DNA from: Papaver somniferum
Taxonomy: Eukaryota; Streptophyta; Magnoliopsida; Ranunculales; Papaveraceae
NCBI RefSeq assembly: GCF_003573695.1
Contig: NC_039359.1
Location: 94,485,275-94,549,274, forward strand
DNA length: 64,000 nt
Direction: 5' to 3'
A program made the translations under genes and the position numbers. The notes under the pieces are model-generated. The model ran no database searches and had not been told where the DNA came from. It worked only from the letters and a program-made list of their open reading frames with translations. Positions within the stretch are counted from its first letter, which is position 1, and each line of letters starts with the position of its first letter. Shown here one piece after another: positions 11,038 through 20,719 of this stretch.

Positions 11038-13615
11038 TGATGAGTGCCAAATATTGTATATATTTATCCATTTTTGTTGGCATTTAACTCATCTTTTGCG
11101 CATTAATTCTACATTTTATCCCATATTCTGTATTTTCATTGTTTTCAAGAATAAATATTTTTATTAATTAATTTTGCATTTTTAGGTAATAAATAAAGTT
11201 CGGATGAGACGTGGAGCGAAAAGAGCAGAAAAGTAGTGAAAAGCCGGGAGAAATTACGCAAGGAAACCGCAAAGAATGGTGCGCACAACCTCATTTTCTA
11301 CACACAAAAGCGCCTCCGTTCTCAGCCATCAGATCAGTTCTCAGGAGCATCCGACGGTCGCTCCTTCATAGAGCATCAAAATCTGATGTTTCTGCCGAGC
11401 ACCACAGCGCTGAAATTCCAAGCCTTCAGATTAGATGGTAGTTGAATCCAACGGTCGCTCCTATGCCTGTGCATCAACTCCCGATGATTCCGCCTAACAC
11501 TACAACACCTAACTCAATCTAGCACCGTTGACTTCGTTGTATTTTACATCCTACGGTCGCTACAAGCTGCCTCTTCCTTAGCCGTCCGATCTACCTACCC
11601 TCTCCACACCCCACGGCTAAGCATCGCAAGACATCGAAATACGATGGGCCCGCCTCACACTCAAGCAGTCGAGAACCTACACCCAACCAAACAGATCCTT
11701 CTCCTCAAACCCATCGACCACCTCTGCCATCACCTTCTCCTTCACAGGCTCTGCAACACCATGTCCTGCCACCACCATCGCCTGCAACCCACTGCCACCA
11801 CCAGACCTCGAGCTTCCTTCACCACCACCAGTTCCATCACTGCCACCACCATCTCCAACACCCGACAACACCCTAGCCTAGCTATTTTCTTCATCTCACA
11901 ACCTCTGAAACCCTAGGTTTTGGGGTGAGTAAAATAGCTAGAAATTAGGGGACAATAGGAGCAGGAAGAGCATCATAAGGACGATTCAGAGCATGGGTCG
12001 AGCAATTTTTGGAGTTTGGAGGCCAAATTTTGGGTAATAATTTATCCCTAAATTGTACTGTGTATTGATACTTTTGGGAAAAATGTGTGTGAAACCCTAA
12101 TTTGTTAATTTGGGTATAAATAGGCAATGTGTAGGAGATGAAAAACTTGTTCTTGGGCTAGCCAAGTTTCCCCCTAATTGGGTTAGCTTAATTTCAACTG
12201 TTACTGTTATTATCTTGCTCCTGTTACACTGCACTGTTAACCATTTGCATATGTTTTTTACTGTGATGTGTATGATGTTGTTGTGTGTATTTGTTTGATG
12301 TTTGTTAGCATGTTCTAATTCACCACTAGGGTGAAGATGAAACCTTAAAGCCACTGTGTAGGAGATTACAATTTTTGCTTTTCATCACTTTGCTCTCACA
12401 TTGTATGTCAGGCATACTCTGTAGTTAGGATACCCCTGTGACTGAAAGTGCAGCAACCCATGTGAATTGCTTATGGTCCAAACCTCAGACTAGTTATGCT
12501 CTAATCAGATAGCTAGTACCTTGGGAGGACAATTTGGTTGTAATTGGAATATCCAACTTAGTCTAGGTGGAATCATTGCCCTAGTTTGCCACCCATCTTC
12601 AACTGTTAGTATTATTTTCTTTCACTTGTTTGGTTTTTCTGCATTTTCTGTTTTGCATTTTTTCTGTCACTTTTGCTCCTGCTGCATTTCTTCTATTTGC
12701 TACAATTGCTGCTGCAGCTCTTGTGCTGTGCAGTTCTTTTTCTGTCACTTTTGCTGCTGCTGCATTTCTGCAACTGCTGCTGTCAAGCTGCAGCTGCCTT
12801 TTTCTTCTACTGCAGCACTTGTGCTGCTTTGCTTCCTCTCCTGCCCTGCAACTGCTGCAGCCCTTGCTCCTGCTGTTGCTTCCCCTGCTAGTGCTGCTGC
12901 TGAAGCTGCTGCTGCAATCCTTGCTGTGCACCTGCTCCTGTTGTGCATTGCCCTTGCAGTTGCCAAGCCAAGTCCAAATCAGCCCAAAGGCCCAGATTCT
13001 TTACTAAAACAGAAGCCCAAGGTCTAGAACAACTGAACCCAAGTTCCAATCCAACTGAGCCCAATTCAAGCCCAGTTAAGCCCAAGTCCAAAGTTCAACT
13101 GAACCCAAATTCAATCTAGTGAAGCCCAAAGGCCTAGCTAAACCAAGCCAACTGAACCCAAAGGCCCAGATTCTTGACTGAAACAAAAGCCCAAGGTTTA
13201 GTTCACTAAGGCCCATTTCACTAAGGCTCAAAGCCCAGTTTAGGTTAAGGTTAAGACCCAATCCAATTCCACTGTGGGCTTAATCAAAAGCTTAAGTTTA
13301 AGTCCTAAGCCCATTTGCACTTCAAAGAACATACTGAGCCCAAGCTCAGTTCCTTTTATTTTTAACAAACCCACTAAGCCCAATTCATTCAAAGGGCATT
13401 CAAACCCATTAGTACTCAAGGCCCAATTTAAGCCAAAAGGCTTCTAAGCCCAAAGCAAACTAGGAACCCAATTAGCTAAAACACTTCCGAAACACACCCG
13501 ATCTCTGTGGATCGACCCGTACTTGCACGAGCTACAACTGACGACCGTGCACTTGCGGTATTACTGTAGGCCCGTTTTCATCGCATCATTTTTATACACC
13601 TTTCGAGGCCTACCA
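11038..13615 (+). repeat. 5' LTR of the gag-only element
   Basis: 2578 bp, from TGATGAGTGCC to GGCCTACCA. It has several compositional blocks: a plain AT-rich start, a GC-rich Pro/His-like region (11640-11870), telo-box-like AAACCCTA words (11908-11916 and around 12090), a CTG/GCTG-rich tract (12660-12960) and a 500-bp stretch crowded with AGCCCAA words (12970-13470). Long open frames in the CTG tract on both strands are products of the repeat composition and are not called as genes. Confidence 0.88.
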
Positions 13616-13621
13616 AGTTTT

Positions 13622-13692
13622 TGGCGCCGCTGCCGGGGATAATTTTTAGGACTTTCCGGGGCCTACCAAGTTTTTGGCGCCGCTGCCGGGGA
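13622..13692 (+). promoter_or_regulatory. tRNA-Asp primer-binding site, duplicated
   Basis: TGGCGCCGCTGCCGGGGA occurs at 13622-13639 and again at 13675-13692. It is complementary to the 3' end of plant tRNA-Asp, the primer used by Athila-type elements. The duplicated unit is 34 bp (13607-13640 and 13660-13693) and includes the last 9 bases of the LTR, so the LTR/primer-site junction is present twice, 53 bp apart. Confidence 0.8.
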
Positions 13693-13693
13693 T

Positions 13694-14388
13694 TGGTGCT
13701 GTGTTTTATCTGTGTTTTTTAGTTATTTTGTATTTCATTTCATAGCATTTGCATCTGCATCTGCTTCATTTCATTTGCTGTTGGACCTGCTGTTCTGAAC
13801 CTGTTTTTCCTCTGCTGGGACGCCACCAAGGAAAAGAACCAAAACCCAACTGGGTTTTTGCAACAATATCAGAGCAGCTGGGCTGTGCTAAAAAGGTAAG
13901 CCTAAACCCATTCCATTTGAGAGAACCCAACCTGTGGGCTTCCAATTTTTTTAATTGTGGGCTTGTAATAATTAACCCAATTTTTTTGGGCTTTTTATTT
14001 TTCTATTTTGGGTTTGTAATAATTTATTTTTGGGCTTGTTGTTTAATTTGTGGGCTTGTATTTATTTTGTGTGGGCTTGTTTAAATTTTTCCATTGGACT
14101 TGTATTTTGGACTCTGGGTTTAAACCCAGCTGATAACCGATTGTGGGCCGCAGCCTTCCTTCCATTTCATTAGAGGCTTGCACAGTGGGCTTGCTCCCAT
14201 TCAAAAACCAAATTTTATTTTCTTAAAAAAAAAAAAAAAAAAAAAAAAAATCTTTTGCTCCCAATTTTAAACCAAATTTCTTTTATATCCCACCAAAACC
14301 AAATTTTTCCCAAAAATCCAAACCCATCAAAAACCAAATTTTTTTAAAACCCATTAAAACCAAATAGTGGGCTTTGTGTCATTTCAAA
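13694..14388 (+). other. Leader of the gag-only element
   Basis: Untranslated leader between primer site and gag. It is rich in TGGGCTT words (13900-14110), the complement of the AGCCCAA words in the LTR, and holds a pure A run of about 25 bases near 14226-14250. Nothing protein-like is seen. Confidence 0.6.
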
Positions 14389-15234
14389 ATGGGCCAACCT
14401 CGTGCTCTCCATGAATACATGTATCCATCAATACAAATTCCATTATCATGTATTGTCTTACCTCAAACCAATAACCCTTTTAAAATAAATGCAAGCATGA
14501 TACAAATACTTCCTATATTTCGAGGGTTCGATTCTGAGAACCCCTATACTCATGTGAGGGAGTTTGAACAAATTTGTCGGACTATGCAACCTGATCATTT
14601 GTCCGAAGACTCTCTGAAATTGCGTTTGTTTACATTTTCTTTAAAGGAAAGGGCCAAAACATGGTTTTACGGTTTGAGACCACAATCAATCACCACTTGG
14701 GAACAACTCACTAATCAATTTTTCCAAAGATTTTTTCCACACCATAGGACCATCGCTATTCGTCAAAATATCAATTGTTTTGTCCAATTGGATGAGGAAA
14801 CTGTTTTTCACTATTTTGAACGTTTTAATGATTTGTTGAGTGAATGTCCGCACCATGGAATTGAGAAGTGGAGACTTGTCGTCATCCTCTATGAGGGACT
14901 AGACTTTAAATCTCGAACCATGGTTGAATCTATGTGTAATGGTGAATTTATTGATAAATCTGTGGATGATGCATGGAATTTTTTAGCCGAGATTGCAGAA
15001 AAAACCCATCAATGGGAATCCGTTAGGGAAACAGGAACAACACCACATGATATGAATCATCCCCATGAATTAGAGTTTTATTCTTGTAATAGCTCCGACC
15101 TTAGGATTGAAAATTATCCTAGATTGCAAAATGTCTACCATGATGATGATGATGATTATGATGTTATGTTAGAAGAACATGTCTATACTGAAAATGTTAT
15201 GGAACCTTTGGGTTCAAATACATTAGGCTTCTAG
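14389..15234 (+). CDS. Gag polyprotein of the gag-only gypsy element
   Basis: The frame is open for 282 codons; I choose the ATG at 14389 (MGQPRALHEYMYPSIQ) because the upstream extension lacks ATG. The core carries a retrotransposon gag domain (residues about 45-190): PIFRGFDSENPYTHVREFEQ, then LFTFSLKERAKTWFYGL, a matrix/capsid-like motif typical of plant gypsy gag, then FFQRFFPHHRT and FERFNDLLSECPHHGIE. The C-terminus is acidic with an Asp run (DDDDDYD). No zinc knuckle CCHC is present. The intact frame in a young element suggests it was functional at insertion and may package element RNA in trans. Confidence 0.85.
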   Translation: MGQPRALHEYMYPSIQIPLSCIVLPQTNNPFKINASMIQILPIFRGFDSENPYTHVREFEQICRTMQPDHLSEDSLKLRLFTFSLKERAKTWFYGLRPQSITTWEQLTNQFFQRFFPHHRTIAIRQNINCFVQLDEETVFHYFERFNDLLSECPHHGIEKWRLVVILYEGLDFKSRTMVESMCNGEFIDKSVDDAWNFLAEIAEKTHQWESVRETGTTPHDMNHPHELEFYSCNSSDLRIENYPRLQNVYHDDDDDYDVMLEEHVYTENVMEPLGSNTLGF

Positions 15235-15294
15235 GCTGCTCCCGACCTTAATGCATGATATTTCTTCTAGTATTCCAGTGATGTTTCCCCTGAT

Positions 15295-15954
15295 GTGCCG
15301 ATACACGAGAATAAATCTGTTGATGATGTTGATAATTCTGATTGTAATCTTGCCAATTTGATTGATGATTGTGAGCATGATGTGACATGTGTAGATGAGT
15401 TAGAAGATTTTGATTTGATCGATAATGATATGCCTATTCTTCTACCTAAGTCACAATCTGATGGCCTTCCACCCAACCTAGATTTGGTTTGTACCCATAT
15501 TGTCAAACCAATTTTTCTGAAAATTCCTAATCTAGGATTGGAACTGTGTGCTTCCCAAGTCCTCTTGGACTATTTTGCTTCAAAATATAACACTTTTAAA
15601 GAGCCACAGTTGGAATGCATTTCTTTGCCCACCCCGAAAACAGTCCATTATGAGTTAGACCTTTTGAATCCTGAACCCCTAAAATTAATAGATTTTGTGC
15701 TTAAAAGTAAACCTGTTGAAAAATTTTGGTTTAGGGGTGATTCATTCGGTTTTTCACTCTCACTCCCATTTAAGTCCAATTTTAGTGTTTTGAAACTTTC
15801 TATGTCTCTACACTTTGTCTTTTGGGTTGATCCTCAACTCTTTAGATTGTTAGTGTATGGTGAATTTTTTGTATATAATCCAGTAGATAAAATTTTAAAA
15901 AACACTTTTGTTCCTTTTGTATATATTTTACTAATCCAATATGATCTCGGCTGA
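15295..15954 (+). CDS. Unknown open frame downstream of gag
   Basis: An open frame of about 219 codons with no ATG at its left end. It may be reached by shift or readthrough from gag (stop 61 bp upstream) or start at an inner Met. The first part is acidic (VDDVDNSDCNLANLIDD, CVDELEDFDLIDNDMPI). The second part is hydrophobic and aromatic (FWFRGDSFGFSLSLPF, LHFVFWVDPQLFRLLVYGEF). There are no protease DTG/DSG, RT or integrase motifs. It could be a gag C-terminal extension or a lineage-specific accessory protein. I cannot assign a function. Confidence 0.5.
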   Translation: MPIHENKSVDDVDNSDCNLANLIDDCEHDVTCVDELEDFDLIDNDMPILLPKSQSDGLPPNLDLVCTHIVKPIFLKIPNLGLELCASQVLLDYFASKYNTFKEPQLECISLPTPKTVHYELDLLNPEPLKLIDFVLKSKPVEKFWFRGDSFGFSLSLPFKSNFSVLKLSMSLHFVFWVDPQLFRLLVYGEFFVYNPVDKILKNTFVPFVYILLIQYDLG

Positions 15955-16606
15955 AATATGTTGGATTTTTGCCTTGAATAACGGAGTTTTAATTCTGCTT
16001 TCGCCGAAATCGGGTATTCTCTCTCCTTTTACTCTACTCAGCATGTCCCTTTCCATATGTTGCATTTTAATCCTTTCCATATTTTGAAACATTGAGGACA
16101 ATGTTTAGTTTAGGTTTGGGGGTATAGAGTAGATGCCATGATAATTTGCTATAATTGAAAACAAAACTCCATCTTTTTGAAAAAATTCAAAAATTCAAAA
16201 AAAATTAAAAAATGAAATGAAAAATCATAAAAAAATGGAGCTCATTTACCTTGAAATGTTGACTCTTGTGCAAATATGTATTATTATTAGGAGTCTTAGT
16301 CTAGATATTTAGGCACCCTGATTCTAGCACAATTCACATAGTGATAAGAATTTGCACGCGCACGATCTACCAATACATGTATGGCCTCGATCTTCAAGGT
16401 GTTGGATAGGAAGTTACGATTGCCAATCACTTTAGAATACTGAACGAAACTTGACTAGCTTGTTCTTTGGTTGGTTGGGATAGAAGGTGGAGGTTACATT
16501 AAGAAAGACAACCATCGAATTTAACTGGGTGCATCAAAAAGGGCTACCTCTTGCAAAGTGTCATGTAATTTTTTGTTTCTTCTTGTTATGTATCAAAAGT
16601 GTTTCC

Positions 16607-16640
<34 letters not shown>

Positions 16641-17317
16641 GATGTATATATTCAGAAAAAAAAAAAAAAAAAAAAATATCAGAAAAATACCAAAAAAATC
16701 AAGTATTTATCAATTCCATCATCTCTTGTTCCAAAAATAAAAAGAGATTTGTCAATGTAAATAAGAGTCATGTAAAGAGTTCTTTTGTGTTTCGTTGTAA
16801 TAAGCAAGGAGGGTGTATGCCATTGATGTACAACGCGAGCAATTGTGAAATACCTCCAACTCATTCACAATTCTCGTAAAGTCCGGACAGCTAGCTAGAT
16901 TTCGACCTCAGTTCTTAGCCTGAGAAACTATCTCTTGGTGATTAGTAGTCATGACTTCAGATCTTTCTTTACACATGTGTAGATACACTTTACACTCTTA
17001 TCACATGTCCTTATTTGTTATCAGTGCTAGGATTGTGCCTTGATAGCTAGATTGACATCTCCATTTTGCTGTGAGCTTAACTGTTTTGCACATGTCACGT
17101 TTGATGGAATCTGAGCTTATATTTTGTCCTTAGGTTTTGTAGGCACACCTCTGGTAAACCTTCACGAGACTTCAACTCGTCCACTAGGGACACTTAGTGG
17201 TTTAAAAGGCTTAGTGCATACGCTAAATGCACTCGAGAGACCAGCGACAGTGGTATAGTTAGGATTTCCTTAGTTCTTTTTACTTGAGGACAAGTAAAAT
17301 TCAGGTTTGGGGGTATT
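15955..17317 (+). other. 3' non-coding region and polypurine tract of the gag-only element
   Basis: It contains an 'attgaggacaatgt..ttaggtttgggggta' phrase at 16092-16126, a phrase also found in the Athila-like element at 36460-36490. It also has A-rich runs (16611-16639 and 16656-16676) and the polypurine tract CAGGTTTGGGGGTATT immediately before the 3' LTR at 17318. No coding sequence is supported. Confidence 0.65.
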
Positions 17318-19911
17318 TGATGAGTGCCAAATATTGTATATATTTATCCCTTTTTGTTGGCATTTAACTCATCTTTTGCGCATTAATTCTACATTTTATC
17401 CCATATTCTGTATTTTCATTGTTTTCAAGAATAAATATTTTTATTAATTAATTTTGCATTTTTAGGTAATAAATAAAGTTCGGATGAGACGTGGAGCGAA
17501 AAGAGCAGAAAAGTAGTGAAAAGCCGGGAGAAATTACGCAAGGAAACCGCAAAGAATGGTGCGCACAACCTCATTTTCTACACACAAAAGCGCCTCCGTT
17601 CTCAGCCATCAGATCAGTTCTCAGGAGCATCCGACGGTCGCTCCTTCATAGAGCATCAAAATCTGATGTTTCTGCCGAGCACCACAGCGCTGAAATTCCA
17701 AGCCTTCAGATTAGATGGTAGTTGAATCCAACGGTCGCTCCTATGCCTGTGCATCAACTCCCGATGATTCCGCCTAACACTACAACACCTAACTCAATCT
17801 AGCACCGTTGACTTCGTTGTATTTTACATCCTACGGTCGCTACAAGCTGCCTCTTCCTTAGCCGTCCGATCTACCTACCATCTCCACACCCCACGGCTAA
17901 GCATCGCAAGACATCGAAATACGATGGGCCCGCCTCACACTCAAGCAGTCGAGAACCTACACCCAACCAAACAGATCCTTCTCCTCAAACCCATCGACCA
18001 CCTCTGCCATCACCTTCTCCTTCACAGGCTCTGCAACACCATGTCCTGCCACCACCATCGCCTGCAACCCACTGCCACCACCAGACCTCGAGCTTCCTTC
18101 ACCACCACCAGTTCCATCACTGCCACCACCATCTCCAACACCCCGACAACACCCTAGCCTAGCTATTTTCTTCATCTCACAACCTCTGAAACCCTAGGTT
18201 TTGGGGTGAGTAAAATAGCTAGAAATTAGGGGACAATAGGAGCAGAGCAGGAAGAGCATCATAAGGACGATTCAGAGCATGTCGAGCATCGAGCAATTTT
18301 TGGAGTTTGGAGGCCAAATTTTGGGTAATAATTTATCCCTAAATTGTACTGTGTATTGATACTTTTGGGAAAAATGTGTGTGAAACCCTAATTTGTTAAT
18401 TTGGGTATAAATAGGCAATGTGTAGGAGATGAAAAACTTGTTCTTGGACTAGCCAAGTTTCCACCCAATTTGGGTTAGCTTAATTTCAACTGTTACTGTT
18501 ATTATCTTGCTCCTGTTACACTGCACTGTTAACCATTTGCATATGTTTTTACTGTGATGTGTATGATGTTGTTGTGTGTATCTGTTTGATGTTTGTTAGC
18601 ATGTTCTAATTCACCACTAGGGTGAAGAGAGTAAGATGAAACCTTAAAGCCACTGTGTAGGAGATTACAATTTTTGCTTTTCATCACTTTGCTCTCACAT
18701 TGTATGTCAGGCATACTCTGTAGTTAGGATACCCCTGTGACTGAAAGTGCAGCAACCCATGTGAATTGCTTATGGTCCAAACCTCAGACTAGTTATGCTC
18801 TAATCAGATAGCTAGTACCTTGGGAGGAAAATTTGGTTGTAATTGGAATATCCAACTTAGTCTAGGTGGAATCATTGCCCTAGTTTGCCACCCATCTTCA
18901 ACTGTTAGTATTTTCTTTCACTTGTTTGGTTTTTCTGCATTTTCTGTTTTGCATTTTTTCTGTCACTTTTGCTCCTGCTGCATTTCTTCTATTTGCTACA
19001 ATTGCTGCTGCAGCTCTTGTGCTGCTGTGCAGTTCTTTTTCTGTCACTTTTGCTGCTGCTGCATTTCTGCAACTGCTGCTGTCAAGCTGCAGCTGCCTTT
19101 TTCTTCTACTGCAGCACTTTGCTGCTTTGCTTCCCTCCTGCCCTGCAACTGCTGCAGCCCTTGCTCCTGCTGTTGCTTCCCCTGCGGTGCTGCTGCTGAA
19201 GCTGCTGCTGCAATCCTTGCTGTGCACCTGCTCCTGTTGTGCATTGCCCTTGCAGTTGCCAAGCCAAGTCCAAATCAGCCCAAAGGCCCAGATTCTTTAC
19301 TAAAACAGAAGCCCAAGGTCTAGAACAACTGAACCCAAGTTCCAATCCAACTGAGCCCAATTCAAGCCCAGTTAAGCCCAAGTCCAAAGTTCAACTGAAC
19401 CCAAATTCAATCTAGTGAAGCCCAAAGGCCTAGCTAAACCAAGCCAACTGAACCCAAAGGCCCAGATTCTTGACTGAAACAAAAGCCCAAGGTTTAGTTC
19501 ACTAAGGCCCATTTCACTAAGGCTCAAAGCCCAGTTTAGTTTAGGTTAAAGACCCAATCCAATTCCACTGTGGGCTTAATCAAAAGCTTAAGTTTAAGTC
19601 CTAAGCCCATTTGCACTTCAAAGAACATACTGAGCCCAAGCTCAGTTCCTTTTATTTTTAACAAACCCACTAAGCCCAATTCATTCAAAGGGCATTCAAA
19701 CCCATTAGTACTCAAGGCCCAATTTAAGCCAAAAGGCTTCTAAGCCCAAAGCAAACTAGGAACCCAATTAGCTAAAACACTTCCGAAACACACCCGATCT
19801 CTGTGGATCGACCCGTACTTGCACGAGCTACAACTGACGACCGTGCACTTGCGGTATTACTGTAGGCCCGTTTTCATCGCATCATTTTTATACACCTTTC
19901 GAGGCCTACCA
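17318..19911 (+). repeat. 3' LTR of the gag-only element
   Basis: 2594 bp, colinear with 11038-13615 through all compositional blocks, including the CTG tract and the AGCCCAA-rich part. The differences I see are single bases and short indels, for example an extra 'gagcag' near 18243 and changes in the CTG tract. Near identity means a recent insertion. Confidence 0.9.
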
Positions 19912-20719
19912 TTAACCTGCCACACCTCATACAAGGATCGGTTCCCTTTTGTGATGTACTGCACCTATTACTAGGATCGGTTCCCCTTTTCCCAGTTTTG
20001 GTCAGACATAAAATCATAGACCCGATCATACCATCTCAGGTGATTACTTAAGGTCGGTTTCACTAACAAAAGTCATACCAATACATAAGTCAGGCCTTTG
20101 TGAATAGTTTTACCAAGAACACAAACAAGTCGTGAACGGTTCTACTAAATCACACATATTGGATGTTCACAAGATATGCAATGAATAACAATCCCAATAA
20201 CGCCTGGCGATCTCCTTTTAGATTCACAAACAAGTTTATGAACTTACTTACTTAGAACACATGGAAACATTGTTCCCAAGGATGAAATCCTCACCTTATA
20301 CCCATACATAATCACAATATCATTCAAATGACTATGGCGATGTCTTATCTACAAAGATTAATGGTTAAGCAATAAACCTCGTATTGTATTCCTTAATACT
20401 ATGTCTATCTAGAGTTCAAATATGCTTCGCAATTTTGTTTTCAATATGCACGACTTGAAAGATACGTTAGGGAATGAAACAGTTCAAGTCAAATATCACT
20501 AACCTCAAGTGGAAGGATGATTGTTGTCATTGTAGCTCCTTGCTTCTTCACATCTTCAAGTCTTCGCAATACTTGTAATGTCTCATATCCTAATACTTTG
20601 AAGGTAACCTATACGAAGTTGACTCTAGTACATAATCAAGCGACTCTTTAAATGAGTTTTGATGAACTAAAATATGACAACCAAACTTGACATACCAACG
20701 CTTGGTGGGTTCAACCGAC

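Larger units (their letters stand above)
11038..19911 (+). mobile_element. Gag-only Athila-like gypsy element (TR-GAG type), recent
   Basis: Two LTRs (11038-13615 and 17318-19911) differ only by scattered substitutions and a few small indels. The 5-bp target-site duplication TTAAC is perfect (11033-11037 and 19912-19916). The internal part is only 3.7 kb and holds a tRNA-Asp primer site, one intact gag, one unknown open frame and a polypurine tract before the 3' LTR. No protease, RT, RNase H or integrase exists, so it must have used another element's enzymes. Plant TR-GAG elements are a described non-autonomous class; this fits that layout. It is the youngest insertion I can see in the window. 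Confidence 0.88.
9076..20719 (-). mobile_element. LTR of family B inserted in copia LTR-A, itself interrupted
   Basis: Segments 9076-11037 and 19912-20719 are colinear, in reverse orientation, with the solo LTR at 58160-63108. Shared landmarks are TGAAAAGACGAGGGTACC at the low end, a region with repeated AGGATCGGTTCCCC words (10953, 11010, 19934, 19973) and the start GGTTGAACCCACC at the high end. The first 15-20 bp of B and about 180 bp of neighbouring LTR-A are missing at the high end, suggesting insertion followed by deletion. Family B is distantly related to A: both begin TGTTAGxGCA and share segments around the 'aaccccgggacctagtc' phrase. No coding sequence is supported. Confidence 0.68.

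Noticed and set aside
11211..11916. Small frames with His/Pro/Thr-rich products in the gypsy LTR (repeated at 17491-18157)
   Set aside because: Compositional frames, one already changed between the two young LTRs; no domain or neighbour support.
12521..13027. Long open frames in several strands over the CTG-rich LTR tract (and its copy at 18820-19323)
   Set aside because: Low-complexity Cys/Ala/Leu/Gln products created by the trinucleotide-like repeat; frames overlap on both strands and differ by shifts between the two LTRs.
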